The notes under the pieces were generated by a model. That model worked only from the letters and a program-made list of their open reading frames with translations. It was not told the DNA's origin and did no database searches. Positions 31,064-42,347 of a stretch of 64,000 nt of DNA are shown piece after piece. The stretch is from Trematomus loennbergii (Eukaryota; Chordata; Actinopteri; Perciformes; Nototheniidae). The position numbers and the translations under genes were made by a program. How positions within the stretch are numbered: the stretch's first letter is position 1; each line of letters opens with the position of its first letter. Location: contig JAAOOA010000183.1 of assembly GCA_012861695.1 (NCBI GenBank), positions 476,001 to 540,000 on the forward strand, given 5' to 3'.

Positions 31064-32166
31064 GTGATCGGAGCCTTTTCCTGGCAAGTGGAGTCGGACG
31101 TAAAAAAGGCGAATGTCAAGAATCCAGCACCTAGCGAGTGTCCCAACAATCTGCTGTTTGTTCCTGAGGCTCTTCACTCCAAGGTCATCCACTGGGCTCA
31201 CTCATCTGTGCTTTCGTGCCATCCGGGGGTAACAAGGACAATGTTCAGGATACAACAACGTTTCTGGTGGCCAGCCATGAAGAAAGATGTGGCAGAGTAC
31301 GTAGCGGCTTGTCCGGTGTGTGCGTGTAATAAGACCTCATCACAAGTCAAGATGGGCTTGCTCCAGCCCCTGCCGATTCCCCAACGTCCTTGGTCACACA
31401 TTTCAATGGATTTTGTGACAGGATTTCCTTCATCCAGAGGCAAGACTACGGTCTTAACAGTGGTGGATCGATTTTCAAAGATGGCTCACTTCATCCATTG
31501 ACCAAGCTTCCCTCTGCCAAAGTCACCGCAGAGGTCATGATGAATCACATATTCAGGATCCATGGATTCCCTGATGACATTGTTTCCGACAGGGGTCCAC
31601 AATTCATTTCCGTTTTCTGGAAGGAGTTTTGTCGACTCATAGGTGCCACCGTCAGCTTGTCATCAGGATATCATCCTCAGTCAAATGGACAGTCGGAGCG
31701 TCTGAACCAGGAACTAGAGACTACGCTACGTTGTCTCGTCTCCCGGAACCAGACTACCTGGAGTGACCACCTCACATGGGTCGAGTTTGCCCACAATACT
31801 CTTCCTACGGCAGCCACAGGTGTCTCTCCATTCCATTGTGTCAATGGTTTCCAGCCTCCATTTTTCCCTAACAACGAGGAAGAGGTGAGGGTTCCATCGG
31901 CTCATGCCATGATCAGACGTTGTCGACGAGTTTGGGCTGGTGCTCGCCAGGCTCTTCTCCGAAGTTCAGCTCGGATGAAGGCTGTTGCAGACGTCCATCG
32001 CAGGGTCGCTCCCTCCTACAGACCAGGCCAAAATGTTTGGCTTTCCACTAAGGACTTACCACTCCATGTCGCCTCAAGGAAACTGGCTCCGAGATTTGTG
32101 GGTCCTTTCCCGGTGTCCAGAGTCATCAACCCGGTGTCTGTACGCTTGCAACTCCCAGAACTATGA
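31064..32166 (+). pseudogene. Gypsy integrase, copy 2
   Basis: 31064-31501 holds the HHCC zinc-binding module ('HSSVLSCHPGVTRTMF', '[14 protein letters not shown]') and the first catalytic Asp ('[17 protein letters not shown]'). After a one-base break, 31390-32166 holds the second Asp ('[15 protein letters not shown]'), the catalytic Glu ('[16 protein letters not shown]') and the GPY/F-like tail ('[20 protein letters not shown]'). The domain inserts the cDNA into the genome. Confidence 0.85.
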
Positions 32167-32465
32167 GAGTACATCCGACGTTTCACGTCAGTAAAATCAA
32201 GCCGGTGTGTGAGAGCACACTTGTTCCCGCCTCCAAGCCCCCTCCACCGCCCGAGTTCTTTGAAGGGGGTGAGGTTTACAAGGTCCGTAAGCTACTAGAG
32301 GTCCGTAATAGGGGGAGGGGGAAGCAATTCCTGGTAGACTGGAAGGGTTACGGTCCTGAGGCTAGAAGCTGGGTAGCTGCGTCATTTATCGTAGACAAGA
32401 CGCTTATCCACGATTTTTACAATCAGCCTGGGCCATCAGGAGTTGGCCCTAGAAGGGGGGGGTAC
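32163..32465 (+). CDS. Gypsy integrase C-terminal chromodomain, copy 2
   Basis: The frame 32163-32609 continues the integrase tail ('[15 protein letters not shown]') into a chromodomain: '[20 protein letters not shown]', '[14 protein letters not shown]'. Chromodomains at this place define the chromovirus branch of Ty3/gypsy and are thought to guide integration to chromatin marks. The frame runs on past the polypurine tract into the LTR with no stop until 32609, so the natural stop is unclear. Confidence 0.8.
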
Positions 32466-32898
32466 TGTTGTGCACCGACAGAAATGCTAGAGAGATGCAT
32501 GTTATTTACGTTTGCTTTCTCTCATTCCAGGCTTCCTGATTATTTTCACCTGTGTCTCCTGTGCTCATCAATGTCAGCCCCGCCCCTGATTGGTCCCACC
32601 TGTGTCTAGTTACCCTGTGCTTATATTCCCCTGTCTCCCAAGTGTTCTTTGTCAGTTCGTATTGTCTCTTGCTATGGTCAGGTCTATGCTCTTTGTGCTC
32701 TTGTAAAGTTTGATTCCTCACTACGTGAGCGCTTTCATTTTGTTCCTCTATTTTTGTCATCTCGGTTAGAGATTTGATAGTTACCTTTTTTGTTGTTCAT
32801 TGCTGTATTTGGAAAATAAAGTATCTTACAAGTACTTTACCTCTGTCTCCCGGGTCGTGCAATTGGGTCCTACATCCTAAGTGTCTGAGTTCGTAACA
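32466..32898 (+). repeat. Gypsy chromovirus LTR 3 (433 bp)
   Basis: Third full LTR, same ends as LTRs 1 and 2. It is not followed by minisatellite but by 2.3 kb of other DNA, so it is not the original right end of the insertion. Confidence 0.95.
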
Positions 32899-35195
32899 AT
32901 AACAGCTTCTGGCCTGGACACAGTTTGCACCTCACCATCACATTCCTGTCTATTCTTCGGACGAACTCAAAATAATGGGCATACCTCCACCCCTCGAAAG
33001 TTATCGCTGACTCAGCCATGTTTATGCAGCACTGCACGCGGAGATGTGGACGCGCAAGTTGCGCAGATTACGTACATATAAACCTGCGGCGGAAACCCCT
33101 CTTGTCTGTCAGTGTGATTATGACTGATTTTATAAAAGTAACGAAGTAACGCGTGTCGGGGCAATGTTAGTAACTGTAGTGTGATTACTGAATTATAAAA
33201 GTAACGCGTTACACTACTCCGTTACCGACAAAAGTAATATTATTACAGCTACACCCAACTCGTCATCACGTATGTGCTCCGCCCCCGACGTGCCTAGACG
33301 TTCTCTCACCCATGCCTTCACCAGAGTCCGCCATTAGCTCCTCGCCTCGGTTGAAATCGCTCATACTTTTAAGAATACTTTCCCCACCTTGCTGATTGCA
33401 CTCACTGCTGGAATCTTGATCCTTTTTTTGGCCGCACTACTCTGAGTTACGTCTTTCCTTTGCACAGTATTTAAATGATGTTTTATTAATTTCTGCATCG
33501 AATGCACTTTGTGTCGCATGGTGTGTTAGTTTGATTTGAGCTCTTGTTAGCTAGCCTACATTTAATATCTGCCTCACTTGAAAAATGATTTAACTTACGT
33601 GTGAGACAGTATTTCTATATTGTTTTAAGTTATATCTCAAAGTGGAACGTTTGTGTTGCAAAAGTTCTCTGGAAAATTCGAACCTAAAATGGCGGCAGGC
33701 GGCGCGTTTTCTTTCTTCTTTTTTTTTTACCACATGTCTGGGCATGTTTTATTAACTTAGAGGCATAGAGGATTTACGTTCATTTGATCCACTACAATGT
33801 ACCATAACCGTGCGTTCTGCATGTTTGTAAAAGCAAGCTAACTTGAAACACTAGACTATTCATTTTACAAGGTAATTTATACCCCCCAGCGTTTTCAAAT
33901 ACATGTAACTTAGCAAAGGTAATGATCGCAGTGATGATACTAATACTTCTAGAATCTGTGGAATCTCAGCTTTAATCTGATATCTTGGATGTGCAGTTAT
34001 GATAAGTAATAAAGTATTTTTACCGTGAGTTAGGCATTTTTTCACTCAGGGCTAATTTAGACGCTTCTTGTGAGACTTGTGTTTTGTTTCGGTAAAAATG
34101 GTTCGTATCGTCAGTTAGGTGAGTTTCGTTAAGTGGGTATGACACATTAATCAGGGTTGCCAACTCTCACGCATCTGGCGTGTGACACACGCTTTCACTC
34201 TCAACCTCACGCTCTCACGCTGCCCAAACTATTCTCACGCCAAAAACAAGAATACCGAAGACTAGAAACGGTTTTGAAAACTTTTGTCACGTAGTGATCG
34301 TCTTCTCAATAGAACATCTTTGATAATGTCTTCTGGCCAATCAGAATCACGATAACGGCGTGGTGTTGTTGCAGGAAGTCCCGACGGAGAATACTTTTGC
34401 TGTAGTACATCTCTATACATCGATACAACATTACGTGTTGATAGAAATCAACACGTAATGAAATAAGACCCCACGGTTTGATGATTGATAGGTGTGTGGG
34501 CTGTCTTTCATTTGGACACACAGAACAATGGGGGCTATCCACCCTTATCCACAATGTAAAGTCATTCAGCCTCTTCCCTCTTCTCTCTGTGAGGAGCAGC
34601 AGGTTCAGCTTTCAGAACAAAGTCACACAAAACTAAAATGGCATTCATTTTTTTAAATGTGTAGTAATAGATTTATTTATTTTTCTTCTCAAGAGAGTAC
34701 CAGAATCTGTATTTTATGTTAGTATTTTAAAAAATCTCCTGGGGGAGAATCCCCCCAGACCCCCCTGCAGGGGTTGGGTCTTCAGCATGTCAACTCTTTC
34801 ACCTGTGGGGACATTGCAGGATTGGCTCCAGGTCGCCCTTTTTATTTATTACAAGACAAATGTGCCTTTTTATTTCATACAGTTCAATTTGGATTGAGAC
34901 AGGGAAATAATCTAAACCTCACGCGTGGCGTTTCACTGTCGGGGGGAGCGTGTATGTAATTACATTGCAAATACTGACTTGAGCCCCACCACTGTATGGG
35001 TTAGCCCTACCATAGATTACCCAACACAAATACTCTGGAGCCGCAACTGCCGACCCGCATGGCGCATGCTCAGATCTGAGATCCAGGAGAAATGATAAAA
35101 GTAAAAGTCTGCTGCTTATTGTTCTACTAGGCCAACATCGAGTCAAAGAGTATATGAGAGTGAGAGTGTGTTAATTCATATATTTGGCAGTTTGG
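32899..35195. other. Non-gypsy DNA between LTR 3 and the orphan LTR tail
   Basis: No gene found. Near 33120-33240 there are 'aaagtaacg'/'cgttac' words resembling the ends of fish hAT-type MITEs. At 34152 'cagggttgccaactctcacg' begins another common fish repeat rich in 'ctcacgc'. A short A/T-rich tract follows 33715. The segment separates LTR 3 from a 68-bp duplicate of the LTR end. Confidence 0.6.
34429..34460. repeat. Perfect 14-bp hairpin, 4-nt loop
   Basis: 'cattacgtgttgat' and its exact complement 'atcaacacgtaatg' are separated by 'agaa'. Function unknown; it could be the centre of a palindromic MITE. Confidence 0.85.
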
Positions 35196-35263
35196 AGTAC
35201 TTTACCTCTGTCTCCCGGGTCGTGCAATTGGGTCCTACATCCTAAGTGTCTGAGTTCGTAACA
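35196..35263 (+). repeat. Orphan 3' tail of gypsy LTR (68 bp)
   Basis: Identical in text to the last 68 bp of the LTR ('agtactttacctctgtctcc' to 'gagttcgtaaca'). It is followed by 'caaac', the same 5 bp that precede LTR 1, and by the in-phase continuation of the minisatellite. It therefore marks the original right end of the insertion. Confidence 0.9.
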
Positions 35264-35738
35264 CAAACTCACATTGGTTTCTCATACAGCATCTCTCCAA
35301 ACTCACATTGGTTTCTCAAACAGCATCTCTCCAAACTCACATTGGTTTCTCATACAGCATCTCTCCAAACTCACATTGGTTTCTCAAACAGCATCTCTCC
35401 AAACTCACATTGGTTTTTCAAACAGCATCTCTCCAAACTCACATTGGTTTCTCAAACAGCATCTCTCCAAACTCACATTGGTTTCTCAAACAGCATCTCT
35501 CCAAACTCACATTGGTTTCTCATACAGCATGTCTCCAAACTCACATTGGTTTCTCAAACAGCATCTCTCCAAACTCACATTGGTTTTTCAAACAGCATCT
35601 CTCCAAACTCACATTGGTTTCTCAAACAGCATCTCTCCAAACTCACATTGGTTTCTCAAACAGCATCTCTCCAAACTCACATTGGTTTCTCAAACAGCAT
35701 CTCTCCAAACTCACATTGGTTTCTCATACAGCATCTCT
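35264..35738 (+). repeat. 34-bp minisatellite, right half (14 units)
   Basis: One 33-bp partial unit and 13 full units of the array that begins at 22490. Here the 'caaacag' variant dominates and two units carry 'ggtttttca'. It ends in 'catctctgtaaactacg', the right part of the host element. Confidence 0.95.
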
Positions 35739-35779
35739 GTAAACTACGTGTATTCACTGAATTTCACTCTCTGCCTTTA

Positions 35780-36716
35780 ACGGCTCCGCGGACGTAACGT
35801 AACGGCTCCGCGGACGTAACGTAACGGCTCCACGGATTGGTCCATTTCGTTCCGGGTACAGCATGACATCATGCCGTACCCGGATGTTTTTCTGACATAA
35901 ATGAGATTTAAATACAGAACAAGACCGACTGACTCTATTAGAGTGAACCTAAGTGGGTCCAGCAGACCCCTCTATGGTGGACTCCATGCAGTGCCAGTCC
36001 TCTCACTGACTGTAAAAAAGAGTGAATGCACTTATTTTACACATGTGCCATAAGATGCTTGTAAGGTGGTGATTAAGGTGAAGTACTCACTATGTGGGCC
36101 ATAATAATATCTGAGAAACTGTCGTTTTCTTGGACCTTGATGTGAAGTAAATATTTTTTATGAGCTTTGGGTATTGCAATTTCACACGTGTACACAAGTA
36201 GCTTAATTCAACTGATGAGGGCTGTGTGAATAAATGTAAGCGATGTGATACAAGTAGCTCTTGGCCACTTTTTTGAAAGTAGCTCTCAGATGAAGAAAGG
36301 TTGGAGACCCCTGTCTTAGATAGATGCTGTCTAACGAGAAAGGGTTTGGACTCTACTGAAGAAGCTTTGCATGTTTCTCACCTGCTGTACTTTTGGTAAT
36401 GCAATTGACTAGAGTAAAGTTCTTCCTGAGGAAACACCGCTCTCACTCTCCTGATTATTTGTCCCATTTATCAGGCCGTAAAACATGCTGGAGAAAAGCT
36501 GCTGAAAACATGCTGGACAAGACTTCATACCAGTTTTATTCTATCATAACCGGACTCTTACTGTGAGTTACAGCTTACCTCTGATCAGCAGATGGAGGAC
36601 GTCCTTTAAAGTCTATGAAGTCGTCCTTCGAGTTGTCGCTCTTTAGGGACAGACAGCTGGGAGAGTCTGGTCTCTGCTGCTGGACCCTGAAACAGAAGCA
36701 GATGCATACATTGGCA
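35780..36716 (+). repeat. Duplicated segment, copy 2, including dispersed repeat copy F
   Basis: Second copy of 18497-19433, with three instead of two units of the 21-bp tandem at its start. The dispersed-repeat core (copy F) occupies 36532-36716 and continues into sequence that matches the flanks of the hAT-like insert at 11923-12651. Confidence 0.9.
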
Positions 36717-37480
36717 CGCTGGAGAAAATATGTTAAATCTAAAGTCACTATATTTAACAACGTAATAGTGTAAATCGCTCTGTATTGCAAAGGTGTGAAG
36801 AGACTGTAATGAAAATGTAAAACCTAAACCATCTCCACTTTCTGAGTTTCAGATAGTGGCGTTATTCTAAATGTGATATATGATTGTAATGTCATGTCAG
36901 GGTTTGGGCCGATGCCCAGGATGCTAACTGCAGTTCACTTAACGCCCACTGACGTCGCTAATAACCAGGATTTCCTGAAGGTTACACAGAGAAGCTTTAA
37001 CACAGACAACAACTGACTTTATCTCAAACCGCTTTTAGATGTTATTCTTACCCCCCATCAGCAGATTGAGGCTCCATTGAGCGGTCACTCTTTGACACCA
37101 ACAGCAGGTCTCAGGTCCAGGTCCAGGTCTTTGTACTTCTCCTCCACTACATGTATTAAATACCTTTAGTTACTTCACAGATGTGGATGAATGATGTGAA
37201 ATATAATCAAGTGTTAAATCAGACTTTAGTTCCACCTGGAGTAAATCCACAAGCTACCCTGCAGTATACAAAGTCATTCAAACTAGCTGCACCTTTACCA
37301 GCTTTGAGAACACTTTCATGATCAATCATTATAAAACATATCAGATATATTATTCTGAAATGGACCAATCTGCACAATGACTACTTTTACTGTCGCTACT
37401 TTCACTATATTTTGATGATAATACTTTCCTACTTTTACAGTTCTTTGTATCACAACTTCTGTTTCCAATATTTCACTTGA
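36717..37480. other. No gene recognised
   Basis: The first 120 bp correspond to the empty site of the 11923-12651 insert. From about 37130 the text ('tacttctcctccactacatg', 'tcaagtgttaaatcagactt') is a common dispersed fish repeat that leads into the 33-bp minisatellite. Confidence 0.5.
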
Positions 37481-37567
37481 GGAACATTTTGAATGCAGGA
37501 CTATTACTGAAACAGAGTATTCCTACACTCTGGTACTTCTACTTTTACTCAAGTACAAGGTTTGAGT

Positions 37568-37803
<236 letters not shown>

Positions 37804-37918
37804 AAGACCCCATAGAGCTTATAACTCGAACCCTGTACCAGAGTATTCCTACACTCTGGGACTTCTACTTTTACTCAAGTACAAGATCTGAGTACTTCTA
37901 CTTTTACTCAAGTACAAG

Positions 37919-38051
<133 letters not shown>

Positions 38052-38104
38052 AAGACCCCATAGAGCTTATAACTCGAACCCTGTACCAGAGTATTCCTAC
38101 ACTC

Positions 38105-38492
38105 TGGGACTTCTACTTTTACTCAAGTACAAGATCTGAGTACTTCTACTTTTACTCAAGTACAAGATCTGGGTACTTCTACTTGTACTCAAGTACAAGA
38201 TCTGAGTACTTATACTTTAACTCAAGTACAATATCTGGGTACTTCTACTTTTACTCAAGTACAAAATCTCAGTACTTCTACTTTTACTCAGTACAAGATC
38301 TCAGTACTTCGACTTTTACTCAAGTACAAGATCTGAGTACTTCTACTCAAGTGCAAGATCTGAGTACTTCTACTTTTACTCAAGTACAATATCTGAGTAC
38401 TTCTACTTTTACTCAAGTACAATATCTGAGTACTTCTACTTTTACTAAAGTACAAGATCTGAGTACTTCTACTTTTAATCAAGTACAAGATC
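38105..38492 (+). repeat. 33-bp minisatellite (about 11 units)
   Basis: Unit 'gatctgagtacttctacttt' plus 'tactcaagtacaa'. Because 33 is divisible by three it stays open as a STSTFTQVQDL-like repeat (part of a 203-codon frame). The unit is a piece of a common fish dispersed repeat, so it is not regarded as coding. Confidence 0.9.
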
Positions 38493-38499
38493 TATACTT

Positions 38500-39870
38500 A
38501 TACAACCTCTGTATAGCCTATGAAAAAAACTATTAGAAAATGAAGGCTAAAGCTAACGTTAGCAGATAGTGACAATGTATGCTAGTTAGCTAGCTCAACG
38601 ATTCCTTAAATAAATTGCGACAGAAACATTTTTCTGTTCACATCACGCTCTGCCGCTTCGACAGGGAGCTCTGCTCTGAACACCTGAACGGTAAGGCGAT
38701 ATGGGTCCGTTCTTATTGTGCATCCATGGGTAAAGGTAAAACGCATGTAGTACTGAACACGTAACATGAACGTGCAACGTGCCGGGCGGCGTGGTCCCGT
38801 GGGTTGGATGCGCATTCATAATGCCGAGGGAAATAACTCTCAGAATAACGTTATTAGCGCATTTTACAACTTGAGGACTGAATGTTTTTAATAAGGGCGA
38901 TACAAACGTTCATACTGGGTTGTTTATTTAGTTCCAAAAAAATTATCCAACGATTTACAGACGTCTCTTTCCCAATGTTAGTCAATGGGAAAAAGTGTTT
39001 CCGGGCCCAGCAACCTAACGGAAGTGTAGTACCGCCGTTTGGCCACAACGAATATTTTACTCAGAGTCCGGCGCACTTCCTGGGGGCTTGGTTTAACCGA
39101 CCTGAGACGCAGCCCTAGAATACCTTGTTGAAGGATATTCTACCCAGAGACCCAGAGAAATATCTGATTGGTTGCATTTGTTTTCTAACATAAAACCACT
39201 GAAGTGCGTAGTGCATGGAGCGAGAAAGAGGAACAAATCAACGTAACACTGTAATATTACAGATCAACAACACAGATACCATTCTCATTTATTCATTTTA
39301 TTTACATTTTATTTTTATAATTAAATCGATTTTTTGGTTTGTTTTATCTGAGTGTTCCAGGGTGTTCTCTGAATACCTTGAAGGCCCTGACGGTTCACCT
39401 CTGGTCTAGTTTAACTTCGTGCTCTTGTACTCCTATCTCTGTTTTACTATAGTTTTTTATGAATCAGTGTTCCTGTGAATGAGGCTGAGGGGATGTGTCG
39501 CCCTCTGGTGGCAGAGGGAGGAACCTTCTCTTTATGTATTCCTCTATGTATTTTCACATTATTGTTTTTTTTAATTACTAATGTTTAAATGTCCATATAT
39601 ATTATTATTTTTTTTTTCGTTTTTGTATTTAAACATTGATTTGTATTTTTAAATTATTCCGCCTAATACTTTGCCATTCTAACACATTAATCAAATTATG
39701 TTTTTTCGTTCTTTTATTTATTCCTCTTCATAATTCACTATTTCTTTAAATAATTCATTTATTCCTCTTTTTTGTCGACTTGTATTTTTGATTTGACATT
39801 TTTTCTTGAAATACTTCGCTGGTCATGTGACGAGGAACAACCAATCACAGCAGAGATGTCTCAGTAAATA
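38500..39870. other. No gene recognised
   Basis: AT-rich in its second half, with several poly-T runs (39560-39620). Short ORFs only. 'cgccctctggtggcagaggg' near 39500 is a palindrome-like word common in fish repeats. Confidence 0.5.
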
Positions 39871-39874
39871 TGGC

Positions 39875-39934
<60 letters not shown>

Positions 39935-39952
39935 ACACACACACACACACAC
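39875..39952 (+). repeat. (CA)n microsatellite
   Basis: About 78 bp of CA with one 'cacc' interruption. Confidence 0.95.
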
Positions 39953-40332
39953 CACTGAAGTAACTAAAGTCACAAAGAGTTGTTCTTATTCTCTGAGCAA
40001 TGATTGATAAAAAGAGTTGTCTCTAAAAGCTCTAAAGTCACAAAGAGTTACAAACCTTAGAGAGAAGCAGAAGGTGCGACACGAGGAGCACGAAGTAAAG
40101 GGGAACAGCAAACAGGACGCACTTCAAAACGAGTCAGACGGGCTGTGCTGTTAGTTGTGTTTCCCTCCTCCTGCTCTTCTCTCCTCCCCCTCTGATCAGA
40201 ACCTGCCTGAGCACCTCAGACTGACGGCTGATTGGATCCCTCACCCTCAGCTGGCCTATCAGCAGCCAGAGCCAGTCATGAAGGAGGAGCTCCACTCCCC
40301 TCTCAGACCTACTGCTGACTCCAGAGCCTCTG

Positions 40333-40465
40333 GCTGCGTTTCACTTCTCTTATTTTTCATTTCCTCGCTCCTCGGTCTCGGGGTGCGTTTCACTTCTCTT
40401 ATTTTGCATTTCCTCGCTCCTCGGTCTCGGGCTGCGTTTCACTTCTCTTATTTTTCATTTCCTCG
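40333..40465 (+). repeat. 49-bp tandem repeat, 2.7 units
   Basis: Units start at 40333, 40382 and 40431 ('gctgcgtttcacttctctta' ... 'cctcgctcctcggtctc'). The last unit runs directly into repeat P copy 2 at 40465. Confidence 0.9.
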
Positions 40466-40568
40466 CGGAGTGAAGAAAACACATGAAACTCACGGGACTC
40501 ACTCCTCAGTTTATACTGTGTTTTGTTTCAATGAATGCATCATTCAGTTACAAATATGTGATATATAT

Positions 40569-40761
40569 TGTCACATATGCATACAATGCATACTGAGTTA
40601 AGGCTGTTACGACAGTGTTGCGACATGCTTTACGGCATGCGAAGGACTGCTTTACTTCAGAGTAAGCCCGCCAGTTGTCATGTTGCTGCCTACTGTAATG
40701 TCTTGACTTACTGTATAATAAACCTGAGTCGTGAAGATACTCGACCCTCGATCATTCTACA
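40569..40761 (+). repeat. 5' LTR of second gypsy
   Basis: 'tgtcacatatgcatacaatg' to 'cgatcattctaca'. Differs from the 3' LTR at about eight positions, so the insertion is older than the tandem chromovirus. AATAAA is replaced by 'tataataaacc' near 40719. Confidence 0.95.
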
Positions 40762-40776
40762 TGGTGTCAGAAGTGA
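40762..40776 (+). promoter_or_regulatory. Primer-binding site, tRNA-Leu type
   Basis: 'tggtgtcagaagtg' follows the LTR immediately. It is complementary to the 3' end of tRNA-Leu (…CACTTCTGACACCA), a common gypsy primer. This contrasts with the self-priming site of the other gypsy. Confidence 0.75.
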
Positions 40777-40811
40777 CCGGTGAGTCACAGGAAATAAACA
40801 AGACGAAGTAA

Positions 40812-41306
40812 AGGAATATAGACAAGTTTAATCCCCCAGCGAACTTTTCTTTTGATAAGCCGACTGAATGGCCAGAATGGAGGCAACGCTTTGAGCGGCA
40901 CAGACTCGCTACTAAACTCGACAAAGATGACGGGAGAGTGCAGGTGAGCTGCCTGATTTATGCCATGGGCAACGAGGCAGAAAACATATTCAAGTCGTTC
41001 ACTTTTGCCGAAGAAGATGACGGCGATGACTTTGCCGTTGTGGTGGGAAAGTTCAACGAGTACTTTTTCCCGAGGAGGAACGTTATCCACGAGAGGGCAT
41101 GTTTCCACCAGCGTGTCCAGCGGCCAGGGAAGAAGGCAGAGGGTTTCATCCGAGCCCTGTATGATCTATCAGAACACTGTGAGTTTGGCGCAAGCCGAGA
41201 TGAGAATATCCGCGACCGAATTGTCGTCGGGATACGAGACAGAGAGAAATGCCAGGATCGTGGTTCCGGGGTCACTGAGAGCAGACATTTTGTAGAAAAT
41301 ACATGA
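40812..41306 (+). pseudogene. Gag of second gypsy (about 160 aa)
   Basis: The frame is open from 40812, with 'PANFSFDKPTEWPEWRQRFE', 'LIYAMGNEAENIFKSF', 'FNEYFFPRRNVIHERACFHQ' and 'EGFIRALYDLSEHCEFG', the capsid region of a metazoan gypsy Gag. There is a stop upstream and no in-frame ATG before 40938, so the natural start is lost. Homology ends at about 41250, where the sequence jumps to integrase. Confidence 0.8.
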
Positions 41307-42140
41307 GGGACACCAGGGGCTCTCAAAATGCAGAGAAAGGCGAATGCATCAGTTTGGTGGCCGGGGCTCTCTGTAGACATTAAGAACATTGTCAACATAT
41401 GCAAGAGCTGCCAGGAGCAGAAGCGGGCTCAACAAAAGGAGCCGCTTATTTCCACACCACTGCCTGATCGTCCGTGGAAAAGAATCGCTCTCGACCTCTG
41501 CGAACATAACAAGCACAACTACCTTGTGATTTCAGACTACTATTCACGGTATCTGGAAATACTACAACTACCATCTACGACAAGTGCCCTTGTCATCCAG
41601 AGAGTTAAAACGACCTTTGCTAGGTTCGGAATTCCTGAAGAGGTTGTGATTGACAATGGTCCCCAATTCTCCAGTGCAGAATTCCGGGAGCTGGCACAGC
41701 GGTTGGACTTCAGACACATCACGTCTAGTCCTCACCATCCTCAAGGAAACGGTCATGCCGAAAGAGCAGTACAGACCGCTAAGAGAATCCTTCGTCAGGA
41801 AGATCCGCTGATAGCCCTGATGTGCTATAGATCCACCCCCTGTACTACCACAGGAGTCAGTCCAGCAGAACTGCTAATGGAGAGAAAGATCAGAACGACG
41901 CTCCCGACACTCGAGAAAAATCTACGGCCTAAATGGCCTAACAGACAGATTGTCAAACAAAAGGACACGAGTGAGAAAGCAAAACAAGCCTTTTATTACA
42001 ACCGACGACATGGTGCCAGGCATCTACCAGCTCTACAGCCAGGAGACACAGTCTACACCAAGCTCGACAACGAGAAGTCCTGGAAGACACCAGCAATCAT
42101 CTCAAAAGAGTGTGTTTACTCCGAGGTCTTACCTCATTAA
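41250..42140 (+). pseudogene. Integrase of second gypsy
   Basis: Begins with the integrase lead 'RIVVPGSLRADIL' and the zinc-binding HHCC module ('HEGHQG' across a nonsense codon at 41292, then 'VNICKSCQEQKRAQQ'). 41328-42140 then reads the catalytic core: 'DRPWKRIALDLCEHNKHNYL' (Asp 1), 'EEVVIDNGPQFSSAEFRELA' (Asp 2) and 'HPQGNGHAERAVQTAKRILR' (Glu). The C-terminal part ('GARHLPALQPGDTVYTKLD') frameshifts near 42110 and is interrupted by the nested transposon. Confidence 0.85.
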
Positions 42141-42347
42141 CACACAAGGAGGTGCAGTGCTGCGGCGGAACCGACTTCATCTCCGGCAGAACCAACTTCC
42201 CGACCTGCACAGCACATCCCACTAACACCAGCAGAGAGTGCTGTGGCGATTTCCCAGCCTGTAAGCGCCAACACACCAGAGACTGTTACCCTGAAACCAA
42301 GTGAGGTGACAACGCATACAACAACACCAGGACGGGTTCAGACCAGA

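Larger units (their letters stand above)
28067..32465 (+). mobile_element. Gypsy chromovirus internal region, copy 2
   Basis: The better preserved copy. It starts with the 10-nt self-priming-type binding site (28069-28078), then Gag from 28083, and Pol to the polypurine tract before LTR 3. Individual domains are listed below. Confidence 0.9.

Noticed and set aside
22490..35738. CRISPR-like array of 34-bp repeats
   Set aside because: Units are directly adjacent with no unique spacers, and the context is a vertebrate genome.
38288..38536. Repeat-rich ORFs STSTFTQVQDL (plus) and its minus counterpart
   Set aside because: 33-bp minisatellite derived from a known type of dispersed fish repeat; open only because 33 is a multiple of three.
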